Numbered from the stretch's first letter, positions 8,552 through 17,347 are shown. The stretch: 21,817 bases of DNA from an uncultured Acetatifactor sp. (GCA_910584375.1 CAJUAH010000044.1:1-21817); one strand, 5' to 3'. Numbers and translations are program-made. Notes: generated by a model from the letters alone, not told the origin.

Positions 8552-9238
8552 TCAGTCCACTACCTCTATGCTCTCGATCACAGGCTGGTACTCCGCCGGA
8601 ACTGTGCCGTTACCGTCCGTCACCACCGCATTTTCACAGATGTCGTCCACGATCTCCATACCGCTGGTCACATAGCCAAAACAGGCGTACTTGCCGTCCA
8701 GATACGTACCGTCCTGGTGCATGATAAAGAACTGGGAACAGGCCGAGTCCGGTATGTCGGTGCGGGCCATGGAGATGGCTCCACGGGTATGGGACAAGGT
8801 GTTATCCACACCGTTTTCGCTAAATTCTCCCCTGATCTCCTGCTCCGAACCGCCGCTGCCGTCGCCGTTGGGATCTCCGCCCTGCATCATAAAGCCGTTT
8901 ATGATCCGATGGAAGGTCAGGCCGTCATAAAAGCCGTCCTTGGCCAGATTTACAAAGTTGGTCACGGTGATGGGGGCCTGGTCTGCGTCCAGCTCCACTT
9001 CAATGGTTCCCTTGTCTTTCATATTGATCTTGATATGATGTTTGCCGGATAACAGCTCGTCCTGTTCGGACTCCTGTGTGGCGAGCTGGCCGGACTCCTG
9101 CTGCCCGGTTTCGTTCTCTCCAGGTTGAGACTGGCCGCCGGGCACGGGGGCCGAACCCTGCCCCTGCTTGCCGCAGCCTGCAAGGATTGCTGTCGTTGCC
9201 AGAGTTATCGCCAGGATGGCGCAGATTTTCTTTTTCAT
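8552..9238 (-). CDS. Cyclophilin-type peptidyl-prolyl cis-trans isomerase, lipoprotein
   Basis: This 228-residue protein has a lipoprotein signal peptide (MKKKICAILAITLATTAILAGC, given as a recognisable LAGC lipobox with lipidated Cys22). A Gly/Gln/Glu-rich linker follows to about residue 65, then one cyclophilin domain. The catalytic loop is FHRIINGFMMQGGDP, with Arg111, Phe116 and Gln119 matching Arg55, Phe60 and Gln63 of human cyclophilin A. The position of the cyclosporin-binding Trp is Tyr (TYLDGK), as in many bacterial members. It should catalyse proline isomerisation in exported proteins at the outer face of the membrane. The ATG is preceded by AAGGA. It is the first gene after the promoter at 9341-9368 and probably leads the operon with the helicase-nuclease and recQ. 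Confidence 0.94.
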   Translation of the reverse strand: MKKKICAILAITLATTAILAGCGKQGQGSAPVPGGQSQPGENETGQQESGQLATQESEQDELLSGKHHIKINMKDKGTIEVELDADQAPITVTNFVNLAKDGFYDGLTFHRIINGFMMQGGDPNGDGSGGSEQEIRGEFSENGVDNTLSHTRGAISMARTDIPDSACSQFFIMHQDGTYLDGKYACFGYVTSGMEIVDDICENAVVTDGNGTVPAEYQPVIESIEVVD

Positions 9239-9340
9239 GAGTTTTCCTTCTTCCCTGAATTTGATAATGTCTTTATGGTATGCCAGTGCTGTCAGATCCC
9301 GTTCTTTGGGCTTTAGCGCATAGGGCGTAACACTTTATTT

Positions 9341-9368
9341 ATTGTATCATATTGAAAAGAAATGGCAA
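9341..9368 (-). promoter_or_regulatory. Sigma-A-type promoter for the cyclophilin-helicase-recQ operon
   Basis: On the minus strand, TTGCCA (9368-9363), a 16-base spacer, and TACAAT (9346-9341). Each hexamer matches the consensus at 5 of 6 positions. The start of transcription would be near 9334, about 95 bases before the cyclophilin ATG. It lies just past the stop of the upstream helicase gene, where I see no terminator. Confidence 0.65.
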
Positions 9369-9384
9369 TAGAGTTCCCACTTTT

Positions 9385-11865
9385 TTAATAAATTCCTCTC
9401 TTTTTCAGACTCCTGGTGTATTTACATCCCGTCGCTCTATAGTTACAACACCCCAGGAAATCCCCGTATGGTCCCGTCTTTTTCAATAACTTTCCCCCGC
9501 AAAGCGGACAGCTATATTGCTCCTGTCTGAACATCTCCCCATATCGCGCCCTCAGTTCTTTCACAAAAGAAGATTCGTGCCCTTCTACTGTAAGAATATA
9601 CGCTTTCTTTTTTGCCCTTGTCAGCGCCACATAAAACAAGCGTCTTTCCTCGGCATTCGGATATTGGTCGCCTTTTTCCAACAGTAACTGTACAATGGGA
9701 GCGTCTTGTATCTTGCTAGGAAATCCCATTCTGGCATCTTTGTTATTGAGGATAAAAATATAGTCTGCCTGTAGGCCTTTAGATCTGTGGGCTGTAACAA
9801 AATGCATTTGCAGATCGGGACGTGGAGGATATCTCACTTCCATCTGCCCGGAAACATTATCGTACCTACAAACAAGCGATTCATTATCTTTTAACATCCT
9901 CACGTCAAATGAATATCTCCCGACAAAAAACACGTTGCTCTTTTGAGGCAGATCATCCAACTTTTCCAACATAAACTGTATGGCATGCTTATCCGTAAAG
10001 GCGTGAATCTCACCCATGGCAAAACCGGGGATATCCGCCGTTCCCCTGATGGATTTTCTCATCTGCGCAGGATTGCGCATGATAAAGTCACCGCTGATCT
10101 CAGCCAGTTTCTGCGTAAAGCGATAGGTAGTCTCTATCCTGCTGGTTTCCGAGCGCCCCCAATATTGCTGAAAATTAAGTATAAAATTAATATCGCTGCC
10201 CGCAAATCGATAGATGCTCTGCCAGTCATCTCCCACGCAGAATAAAACATAATCGGCAGACTTCCGCATCCTGTCCAGCAGATTGAAACGGGATCGGGAA
10301 ATATCCTGATATTCATCCACAATCACATATTTATAAGGATTCACATACTTTCCCTCTTCCACATATCGCGTGGCAAGACGTATCATATCGTTGAAATCAA
10401 TTTCTCCATGCTCCTTCAGACAAGAATCATATGCATCCATAATCGGTTCTGCCAATGACAGAACCAGCGCATTGCGCCGGGCATGGAGACCACCGTTCTT
10501 TCGGCGTACCCCGGAAACAGTGTAACCGTTGCTTTTGATCAAATTCATCACCGTCTCAAGCAACGTCACCACTCCGTCAAGCACAGTGTCTCCTCCGTCT
10601 GCCACCTGTTCCCACAGTTCCTGAGCACTCTTCGGCGACAAGATCACCCTGTGATCTGTCAGTTTCCGTGCGAGGTTCTCCAGCAGTGTCCCCTCCAATC
10701 TTTCATAGGCATAACATTCCACCATGACAGTGCCGTTATCCCGGTGTGTACGACGTTTCCAGTCCATAGCTGCCTGATAGGCCTGCGAGGCCGTCATCCC
10801 ATGAGCACCCTGAAAGTATGAGGGGACTTCGCCGTTCTTGTCAACGCCAAAATATTCAATATAAACATCATAATCCGGCAGATAAAAATCTGGCTTATAC
10901 TGTCCATATTCAGCAGTACGGGTGTCGATCCGGTAAGGATGCTCATAAATGTACTCCACATTATTCTGCGCCAGAAAATTTGCGATTTCCATCTCCCCAT
11001 AGCTCTTGACAGTCTCGTTGCCGATCGTGGTAGGTGGATTCATCTGTAAGTATTCCGTGTATTCCTTCATATTGCGAAAATCAAACTCTGATCTGTCGAT
11101 TATACGGTGATTCAACAAATAGGAACTCAACAGGCGCAGATACTGCTCCGACTGCATTTGAAATCTCAACTGTTCCAAAATGAATTTCCTCATATCTATG
11201 TGGAATATCTTCGGCACGATTCCTTCAACCTTCGTAATTATATTGATTCCCAGTTTATGAAAAGTAACGGCGTTAATATGACAGCCCGTTTCCCGATCTA
11301 TCCTTTGGCTCATCTCCGCCGCAGAAACATTGGTAAAAGATAACACCAAAATATCTTGGGGATTGCACTGCCCTGACTTGATTAGATACTTTATCTTTCC
11401 TACAATAGTTGTTGTTTTACCTGTTCCCGCACCGGCCAGTACCAGATGACTGTGAGCCTCCTTGACAATACATGCCATTTGCTGTCGATCCAGTTCCCGT
11501 CCCTCCACTTTGCCGATCAGCGCATAGGCGCCCTGTATGCGCATCTGAAGAACCCGCTCATTATGAACTATGATCCTTTGCTTTAACTCCCCGACTGCCT
11601 GGCGCAGCTGTGTCTGTTTCGCCGCCAACTCGCCATAACGCGCCGCGCCTCTGATCCTCTGCACATCAGGATTTATAAGCAGGTCATTATGACAAGTCGC
11701 CCACTGAGTCTCTCCTTCTGGCGTTACAGGAGCGAGCGAATTGGTAAACAGGCCGTTCATCTCCTGCATAGCACGGTCGATCCGCATGATATATTGTTCG
11801 CAGGCAGTATTTTTTTCCACTGTCTGCTGTCTGTAACGTTCTACTATATTCTGTATGAATCCCAT
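9385..11865 (-). CDS. UvrD/helicase IV-like SF1A helicase with inserted nuclease-like motif and C-terminal zinc ribbon
   Basis: This 826-residue SF1A 3'-5' helicase starts at an ATG with AGGAA about 8 bases upstream. After a coiled N-terminal region (1-120) come Walker A GAGTGKT (145-151), DEYQD (517-521), GDDWQSIYRFAG (545-556), TAHRSKGLQA (691-700) and LFYVALTRAK (743-752). Between motifs Ia and II there is an insertion at about 285-400 with KPDFYLPDYDVYIEYFG (Asp326, Glu337), like the PD-(D/E)XK-type element of E. coli helicase IV and relatives. The C-terminus carries a topoisomerase-type zinc ribbon (Cys786, Cys789, Cys806 or 807, Cys814) for single-strand DNA binding. Codon use is more AT-rich than in the recQ and SNF2 genes, which may mean separate acquisition. 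It is transcribed alone, between a terminator at 11994-12033 and the cyclophilin promoter. Helicase identity is certain; the helD-like subfamily is likely. Confidence 0.92.
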   Translation of the reverse strand: MGFIQNIVERYRQQTVEKNTACEQYIMRIDRAMQEMNGLFTNSLAPVTPEGETQWATCHNDLLINPDVQRIRGAARYGELAAKQTQLRQAVGELKQRIIVHNERVLQMRIQGAYALIGKVEGRELDRQQMACIVKEAHSHLVLAGAGTGKTTTIVGKIKYLIKSGQCNPQDILVLSFTNVSAAEMSQRIDRETGCHINAVTFHKLGINIITKVEGIVPKIFHIDMRKFILEQLRFQMQSEQYLRLLSSYLLNHRIIDRSEFDFRNMKEYTEYLQMNPPTTIGNETVKSYGEMEIANFLAQNNVEYIYEHPYRIDTRTAEYGQYKPDFYLPDYDVYIEYFGVDKNGEVPSYFQGAHGMTASQAYQAAMDWKRRTHRDNGTVMVECYAYERLEGTLLENLARKLTDHRVILSPKSAQELWEQVADGGDTVLDGVVTLLETVMNLIKSNGYTVSGVRRKNGGLHARRNALVLSLAEPIMDAYDSCLKEHGEIDFNDMIRLATRYVEEGKYVNPYKYVIVDEYQDISRSRFNLLDRMRKSADYVLFCVGDDWQSIYRFAGSDINFILNFQQYWGRSETSRIETTYRFTQKLAEISGDFIMRNPAQMRKSIRGTADIPGFAMGEIHAFTDKHAIQFMLEKLDDLPQKSNVFFVGRYSFDVRMLKDNESLVCRYDNVSGQMEVRYPPRPDLQMHFVTAHRSKGLQADYIFILNNKDARMGFPSKIQDAPIVQLLLEKGDQYPNAEERRLFYVALTRAKKKAYILTVEGHESSFVKELRARYGEMFRQEQYSCPLCGGKLLKKTGPYGDFLGCCNYRATGCKYTRSLKKRGIY

Positions 11866-11993
11866 AACTGTATTCCTATCGCTATGTCAACTAACTATTG
11901 TGTCCTTGTTCCGTGTCTCGGCCAAGGGACACAGGACAACAGTATTAAAGTTTTATTATCTTTATTGTAACAAGTTTTTGGAAAAAAGTCACC

Positions 11994-12033
11994 AAAAAAG
12001 TGAGACAGCACATAGCATATGCTGCTCACTTTT
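11994..12033 (-). terminator. Strong intrinsic terminator ending the solute-binding lipoprotein operon
   Basis: The arms 11996-12010 and 12020-12033 form a stem of about 14 base pairs with one bulged base (CTCAC/GTGAG and CAGCA/TGCTG parts) around a 9-base loop. On the minus strand the stem is followed by a run of six T (11999-11994). It lies about 50-90 bases downstream of the small secreted-protein stop codon. The opposite strand has only a short T run, so its use is mainly leftward. Confidence 0.8.
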
Positions 12034-12082
12034 ACAATTGGCTGGAAAAATAATATTAGTTAATAGTTGCCCCTCAACATAT

Positions 12083-12451
12083 TCAATGTCCCGATTGTCC
12101 GTAAATATCACACCACGCACTGCATGTAAACGAGTATTGGCAGGTAAGTGTAGCCGTAGAGTAAAGTGTATCGCTGAAAAAGTTATCTGACAAACTCTCA
12201 CTCCACGTCCTGTTGTTAGACGTATGACTGAATCCGGTACGGTGAACGGAACTGCCATCCGAATATCTGTATGTAAACATAACATACATTTGATCTCCAA
12301 AAGCGTCTGTAGTCCAATAGTCCTCTATAACAATATCACCGCTCGCGCTTTTTGCGATATCGCTATTATTCTCCGCCGCACTTGCCACGGACATGTTGCC
12401 GCATAAAATGACGGCAGACAACAACCCCACTATAAGTTTTCTCTTTCCCAT
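12083..12451 (-). CDS. Small secreted Cys-containing protein, unknown family
   Basis: I choose the ATG at 12449-12451 because AGGGG (12464-12460) lies 8 bases upstream; a more upstream ATG abuts the previous stop codon and lacks an RBS. The product is 122 residues. Residues 1-25 are a signal peptide (MGKRKLIVGLLSAVILCGNM..., cut after ASA). The mature part of about 97 residues is rich in Ser, Thr, Tyr and Asp, looks beta-stranded (YVMFTYRYSDGSSVHRTGF), and ends with three Cys in TCQYSFTCSAWCDIYGQSGH. I do not recognise the family. It starts 18 bases after the stop of the upstream solute-binding lipoprotein and its RBS lies in that gap, so it is probably cotranscribed with it. It could be an extracellular peptide, a small adhesin-like domain or a binding partner of the lipoproteins; nothing decides this. 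Confidence 0.75.
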   Translation of the reverse strand: MGKRKLIVGLLSAVILCGNMSVASAAENNSDIAKSASGDIVIEDYWTTDAFGDQMYVMFTYRYSDGSSVHRTGFSHTSNNRTWSESLSDNFFSDTLYSTATLTCQYSFTCSAWCDIYGQSGH

Positions 12452-12469
12452 ACTCATTTCCCCTTTCAT

Positions 12470-14539
12470 TTATTCATCCAGCATCAATTGTACCCTATTC
12501 TGAATAATACATGCCGCCTCCCTGGCGCTTTTATCCCCGGCAAAGCAAGTAGCGGCCTCTTCCTGAATAATGTTTAAAATATCTTTATCCAAGGCTCCGC
12601 TTTGAAATACTCCGTTTTCCAGAATCCGGTCAAACAACTCCTTATCTTCCGTTACCACATGATACTCGTCTCCCTGTATTCTGAAAGTCTCATCCCCGGC
12701 ATTCTCCCACATAATATCATAAGCGTCTCTACAGATTGGAAATCCCAGCCCTTCCGCTCCCTGATAAGCCGGATCCAGTAATGTACTCATAAATAGCCAT
12801 GCACCCTCCCTGTTATTACTTTGTGCACTCAGGGCGCATGCGTCCATGGATGGATTGACTATATATTCCTGCCCTCCCACAGTGGGGTAGCCATAGACCT
12901 CAATCCCCTGTCCATAGCTTGCCTTTGTAAGCAGGTATTCTATATGGGAGGAAAATGTCATGTCCAGAAAAAGCGTCCTCTGGGCCATGTCCCCCATAGA
13001 CGTCGTGCCGCCCTGACCGGATTCTCTGCCGTACAGTCTGCAATACTCCAATAACTGTATAAATTCTTCCCCGTCAAAATTACAGGTTTTTGCGGCGCGA
13101 TCTATAAAATCTCTCTGCATCCCCCTGACCGCCAACGACAACACTTGTTCCGCCGCCGAATTTGTAAAGATATTTTTCTGCCCCGCATTTTTTTCTATCA
13201 GCGCAAACATCTCATCCACATTCCAATTCTCCATCCCCTCTGTGTCCTCTGAAGAAATCATCAGGCCGGATAACGTAAAATGCGGCATCAGTATATACGC
13301 TTTCCCGTCTACATAATACGGCTCCATGATCTTCCACATGATCTCCCCATATCTGTCGTCTCCATTTTTCACAGCCGACTGCAAATATGGCGTCAAATTC
13401 TCAAAATAACCGTCCTGCGCGTACTGCTCACAGTTGTCCATAAAAAACGTATTAACGATATCCGGCCCGTTTCCGCTGCTAAGCGCCGCCTGCATCTGCA
13501 TCCTGCCGCTCTCAAAATCTCCGTTTCCATAGACCCGCATGGTGACATAATAATCCCTGTTTCGCTTATTGAACTCCACAATCTGATTCATGATCGCGCC
13601 ATTGACAGCCAGCGTGCCGTAAACGATCTCCTGCCTCGCAGATACCTCTTCCCCCGACAGTTCACCCAATTGATAGGCCACCAGACGATCTCCCACGCTT
13701 TTGCCATATAGAAAAAGTTTCTCATCTTCCGCATCCCCGTCCGCAAAAGCCCCGCAAAAAATATCCATGGTCGATATCCCGCATTTGAGCAGATCCGTTT
13801 CGGACAATATCTCACCGGAATCCGTATTGACACAGAGCAAAGAATCATCCGCTATCAGCCAGACTTCTGAATCGGAATTGTCTATCATGAGCAAATTATA
13901 GGTGCAGGGGTATGCAAGACTCCATTCCTTTATCGGCTCCGCACCGCTTATATCCAGCATACTCAGGCTTTCCTGATTACTTGTGAGGCATCTGACTTTT
14001 CCCGACTCCTCCCAAAATACAGTCCGTTCCTGTCCGCTTAAAGCTATTCTCTTCTGTTGATTTTCCCTGTCCGCTATAAGTATTTCGTCCCCTGCGCCAA
14101 AGTAAAAATTCTCCCGCTCATCCACCCAGAATGAACTTATACCTTCCACATCCTCGTTTGAAAATGCTGCTATATTTTCCCATGCTCTCCCTTCATGACC
14201 TCTGCGAACCTGTACGCTGCTCCCATTACTGACAACAAGATATAAGTTTTCCTCTCTTGCCGCCATAGCTGTGATATATTCACCGCCGTTCATATTCCAA
14301 TCCACTGGAAACGTGGAAAGCGTTTCTCTGTTGTAAAAATATACCGGCGTGCCCTTAACCGCCGCCAGAATCCAAGCCCCATTGGCGCCGCATACCGCCT
14401 GACAAGGCAAATCTATCGCCGCCTCCTGCTGATACTCTATCGAAAAAAATCTTTCCGTTTTTTCCTTTTCCTCTTTTCCGCAGGCGGTCAATGACATCAC
14501 AAAAAGTATTATGGCTACAATAAATAATATTTTCTTCAA
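12470..14539 (-). CDS. Large solute-binding lipoprotein with propeller-like N-terminal half
   Basis: A TTG start at 14537-14539 is favoured, since AGGGGAGGG lies 6 bases upstream and the protein then begins with a compact lipoprotein signal peptide (MKKILFIVAIILFVMSLTAC, lipidated Cys20); an ATG 33 bases upstream would add a hydrophilic extension. The product is 689 residues. Residues about 25-295 are a run of short strands with repeated Gly-Asp-Ile/Trp patterns, resembling a beta-propeller sensor. From about 300 to the end it looks like an extracellular solute-binding protein family 1 domain: IVEFNKRNRDYYVTMRVYG, then SSGNGPDIVN, and a C-terminal EEAATCFAGDKSAREAA helix. No permease or ATPase gene is near, so the substrate and transporter are unknown; a role in extracellular sensing is possible. 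It is homologous to the gene at 15116-17347 and to the remnant between them. Confidence 0.87.
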   Translation of the reverse strand: MKKILFIVAIILFVMSLTACGKEEKEKTERFFSIEYQQEAAIDLPCQAVCGANGAWILAAVKGTPVYFYNRETLSTFPVDWNMNGGEYITAMAAREENLYLVVSNGSSVQVRRGHEGRAWENIAAFSNEDVEGISSFWVDERENFYFGAGDEILIADRENQQKRIALSGQERTVFWEESGKVRCLTSNQESLSMLDISGAEPIKEWSLAYPCTYNLLMIDNSDSEVWLIADDSLLCVNTDSGEILSETDLLKCGISTMDIFCGAFADGDAEDEKLFLYGKSVGDRLVAYQLGELSGEEVSARQEIVYGTLAVNGAIMNQIVEFNKRNRDYYVTMRVYGNGDFESGRMQMQAALSSGNGPDIVNTFFMDNCEQYAQDGYFENLTPYLQSAVKNGDDRYGEIMWKIMEPYYVDGKAYILMPHFTLSGLMISSEDTEGMENWNVDEMFALIEKNAGQKNIFTNSAAEQVLSLAVRGMQRDFIDRAAKTCNFDGEEFIQLLEYCRLYGRESGQGGTTSMGDMAQRTLFLDMTFSSHIEYLLTKASYGQGIEVYGYPTVGGQEYIVNPSMDACALSAQSNNREGAWLFMSTLLDPAYQGAEGLGFPICRDAYDIMWENAGDETFRIQGDEYHVVTEDKELFDRILENGVFQSGALDKDILNIIQEEAATCFAGDKSAREAACIIQNRVQLMLDE

Positions 14540-14612
14540 TAAAGTCCCTCCCCTTTTGTATGAAGGCAACAATATGTTCGGTGTTTATTAACACATTGGT
14601 TTTATTGACTTT

Positions 14613-14641
14613 ATTATAAATATTTTTTGCAATATTGTAAG
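14613..14641 (-). promoter_or_regulatory. Possible internal promoter before the second solute-binding lipoprotein
   Basis: On the minus strand, a perfect TATAAT (14618-14613) is preceded at 17 bases by CTTACA (14641-14636), a weak -35 box. A small inverted repeat, GTGTT-AATA-AACAC, at 14581-14594 lies in the resulting leader. This would allow the downstream genes to be expressed independently of the promoter at 17395-17423. Confidence 0.35.
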
Positions 14642-14686
14642 AGTCAGATTCGTCAAATACATTTTCTGCTCCCATGTACCTTTCGT

Positions 14687-15106
14687 TTATTCATCCAATA
14701 TCAACCGTACCCGGCTCTGAATAATGCGGCCCGTCTCCGGCAGCCATATCCGCATGATGACGGTCCGTGTTGTTGTCATAGTTTTTAATCGTGACAAAAT
14801 ACACTTTATTTTCCTGATTGAAAGCAGTGATAGCAGTCCAGATGCTGGATGACGCATCCGCATTGACTCCTCCTACCATCCCATATACAAGTTCCGTCCG
14901 CTGCTCCCTGGAAATGTCCCTTTCACTCAGCATATGATAGCACATCCGCTGCCTTGCCCGCATATTACCTGTTTCGTCAAAAGGATATCAAACTCCTCAG
15001 TATAATTGGCTCCAAATACTTTTTCCGGGACTGCGTCGTCCGTTTTTTCTCCGCAAGCTGCCAGCAAAAGTTTCTCTTCCTCTTTTCCGCAGGCGGCCAA
15101 TGACAT
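14687..15106 (-). pseudogene. Decayed solute-binding lipoprotein (internal deletions and frame breaks)
   Basis: This stretch starts with an ATG at 15104-15106 behind a GGGGGA RBS, 9 bases after the previous stop. It reads MSLAACGKEEEKLLLAACGEK, two lipobox-like segments in a row, then runs to a TGA after about 60 codons. A second frame carries MRARQRMCYHMLSERDISRE and LVYGMVGGV...FNQENKVYFVTIKNYDN, matching the junction region (VYGTLAVN...FNKRNRDYYVTMRVYGN) of the intact paralogue. A third frame ends IIQSRVRLILDE, matching the paralogue C-terminus IIQNRVQLMLDE. The SBP core (about 350 residues) and most of the propeller half are missing. The first 30 bases (15077-15106) are 29/30 identical to 14468-14497 in the intact gene. 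It is a broken tandem duplicate, not a functional gene. Confidence 0.8.
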
Positions 15107-15115
15107 TGTATCCCC

Positions 15116-17347
15116 CTATAATTCATTAAGATACAGCGTCACCCTGCTCTGGATCTTCTTGACCGTCTCCTCCAGCGTGGCGTCCCCCGCAAAGTACATT
15201 CCCGTTTCCTCCTCCAGGATAACCCTTACGGGATTGTCGTTCATATAAAATCCGGAGGGGCGATACACGGCGCGGTCCAACATCCCCCATACCAGATCAA
15301 AATCCTCCCGCGCGGGACGCCGGGCATTCTCCAAACCGTAAGCAAACTCTGCGGATTTGTCCTCATCGCTCACATAAGAATAGGATAAATACTTTTCAAA
15401 GCTGTCCCGTCTCACCGGAAATCCCCAGTCTATGCTGTCCTGCAATTCCGCAGAAAGCAGATATTCCAGAAAATCCCACGCGCCCTCCTTATTTTTTGAC
15501 GCGCTGTTCATAACAAAGCCGTCCTGTATTTTAAGCCGGGTTTCCGCCCCGCTCCATCCGGGATATCCCAGCCAGAATGCCCCTTCCTCCTTCTGCTGTA
15601 ATACATTCTCCATATTGGATATGCCCGCCGTCTTAAGCAGCCACTCCGGCTCCTTGAAATACTGTGCCTGCGCCTCCGCGTCCTCTATGCTGTGTATCAC
15701 CACTATGGGCGTTTCGTTCTCCCAGTTGTCGCACCCCTCCAACACCCGGCAAAACTCCTCCGTGTCAAAATAGCATTCCCTCTTCTCATAGTCCACAAAA
15801 TGTCCCCCAAGATTCACACCCATGCAGTACCAGAACGCCTCCCTTTGACTCGCCGCCGGATATATGAGATCCCCGTCCTTCTGCACCTTTTCCAGGAAAC
15901 ACAGGGGCGTCCAGCCGTCGGCGTCCACCTTCTCCTTGGAAAGCATGGTATCCAGTTCAAACGCCGGGATCACCACCGTATCCCGCCCCAGCACCCTGCC
16001 GGCCTCCCTGACGGCCTCCAGCATTTCCCCTTCCCTGAATACTTCGCTGGTCTCATAGAAGGGAGTCAGGTCTTCAACAGCGCCCTTTGCCGCCAGATTG
16101 TCCACATTCAGCGCCTGCACTTCGATCAGATCCGGCCCTTCGCCCCGCATAAGCTGCGTCTCCAATTCCCCGAAAAACTCATCCCGGGCATTCCCGGAGG
16201 TCATACTCTCGTCCGGCAGGAGGATCACCACCCTGTATTTCCTGCTCTGCCTGTTGTAGCGCCGCACCAGCTCCTCCATGCGGTGGCTGCTGTATTCCTC
16301 ATAATTCTGATAATAGGAACGGCTTATGGTGATCTCCTGTTTTTCCGGGTACTCCCGGCGGTTCCCAAAGCCCACAGAGACAAAGGTCAGCGTCCCTCCC
16401 TTCCAGGGCAGACCCTGCAGGTTCTTGGTCTCGGTTCTCCGGCATGCCAGATGAACGCTTTCTTCTCCCCTGCAAATATGGCTGATCTCGCTGCTCTCTA
16501 TCTGCACATATTCGTCGTCCCACAGCCATAGACGCTCCGTTTCCCCGGTCTCCGGGCTGTACTTCCACAGGCCCTCGGCGGTACACAGATAGATGCCGTC
16601 CTCACATCCCCCATATGCCGAGGAGGGCATCATAGGACAGACGAACCTCTCCCCCTTATCCGCAAGGTTTACAAAGACCGGCTCTTCCCCGGTAAGACAG
16701 TATCCGTATACCCGGCCCTCTTTCCCCTCCGCAATACCTTCCAGACTGTCCAGCGAGGGCGTGGAGATTCCCTGGAAACTGCCGTCCGCCCCAAACACAT
16801 AGGCGCTGCCTCCCTCGCCGCAGTCATAGAGCGCCACCCTGCCGTCCGACGCGACGATCCCCTGCGAGAGACGCTCCCCTTTTTCCTGGATCTGCGGCGC
16901 CGCGCAGTCCGTATGCCACAGCAGCTTTCCGTCCGCATCATACTTTTCCAGAGAGAAACTCCTGCCTTTATCCTGCATGAACAGATAACAGTTATCTTCC
17001 CTGTCCGCCAGCAAGGCCAGGAGGTTATATCCCTCTCTCTCGATATATTCCTCCGGCTGAAATTCATCCGTCACCCTGCCCCTGTAAATGTACCAGCAGC
17101 TCTGCTGTTTTTCCCTGTCATACTTGGGGCTGGCTGCGTAAAACCAATCTTCGTTGAATGTATATTGCCTGAATCGATCCAGCGGAACAGGCATGCGCAT
17201 ATCCTGAAACCGCGCCACCGGCACCGTTTCGTCCCCCTCAAGACCCAGGTCAGATTCCCCCGTCCCATGTAATCCGCAAGAGTACAGGGTCAATGACAAA
17301 AGCAACAGCAACAGACAATATTTTCTTTGCTTTTTCTTGCACTCCAT
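15116..17347 (-). CDS. Large solute-binding lipoprotein with propeller-like N-terminal half (paralogue)
   Basis: This 743-residue protein starts at the ATG at 17345-17347; the RBS (AGAGG, about 11 bases away) is modest. The signal peptide has a basic start, a poly-Leu core and the lipobox LYSC, with lipidated Cys24. Residues about 35-330 contain repeated strand units such as LLALLADREDNCYLF and VASDGRVALYD, like a beta-propeller of six or so blades. From about 345 it resembles a family 1 extracellular solute-binding protein: RRYNRQSRKYRVVILLP, MRGEGPDLIEV, GDLIYPAA, NKEGAWDFLEYLL, and the C-terminal EETGMYFAGDATLEETVKKIQ shared with its paralogue. It is first in the minus-strand lipoprotein cluster, with a promoter about 50 bases upstream. 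As no transport permease is present here, it may act as an orphan sensor or share a permease encoded elsewhere. Confidence 0.88.
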   Translation of the reverse strand: MECKKKQRKYCLLLLLLSLTLYSCGLHGTGESDLGLEGDETVPVARFQDMRMPVPLDRFRQYTFNEDWFYAASPKYDREKQQSCWYIYRGRVTDEFQPEEYIEREGYNLLALLADREDNCYLFMQDKGRSFSLEKYDADGKLLWHTDCAAPQIQEKGERLSQGIVASDGRVALYDCGEGGSAYVFGADGSFQGISTPSLDSLEGIAEGKEGRVYGYCLTGEEPVFVNLADKGERFVCPMMPSSAYGGCEDGIYLCTAEGLWKYSPETGETERLWLWDDEYVQIESSEISHICRGEESVHLACRRTETKNLQGLPWKGGTLTFVSVGFGNRREYPEKQEITISRSYYQNYEEYSSHRMEELVRRYNRQSRKYRVVILLPDESMTSGNARDEFFGELETQLMRGEGPDLIEVQALNVDNLAAKGAVEDLTPFYETSEVFREGEMLEAVREAGRVLGRDTVVIPAFELDTMLSKEKVDADGWTPLCFLEKVQKDGDLIYPAASQREAFWYCMGVNLGGHFVDYEKRECYFDTEEFCRVLEGCDNWENETPIVVIHSIEDAEAQAQYFKEPEWLLKTAGISNMENVLQQKEEGAFWLGYPGWSGAETRLKIQDGFVMNSASKNKEGAWDFLEYLLSAELQDSIDWGFPVRRDSFEKYLSYSYVSDEDKSAEFAYGLENARRPAREDFDLVWGMLDRAVYRPSGFYMNDNPVRVILEEETGMYFAGDATLEETVKKIQSRVTLYLNEL

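Noticed and set aside
5965..8724. A 919-codon plus-strand open frame opposite the helicase-nuclease gene
   Set aside because: It is antisense to a protein with all helicase motifs intact, has no RBS or recognisable motif, and its Val/His/Gln-rich composition is typical of the reverse frame of a GC-rich gene.
5467..9238. A known multi-gene defence system such as Zorya, Gabija or DISARM
   Set aside because: The neighbouring genes are a cyclophilin lipoprotein and RecQ; the membrane motor, methylase or partner ATPase subunits of those systems are absent.
14355..14675. A 106-codon minus-strand open frame over the second lipoprotein's start
   Set aside because: It overlaps the signal-peptide coding region in another frame; most of its length has non-protein-like composition, and the TTG start with strong RBS explains the region better.
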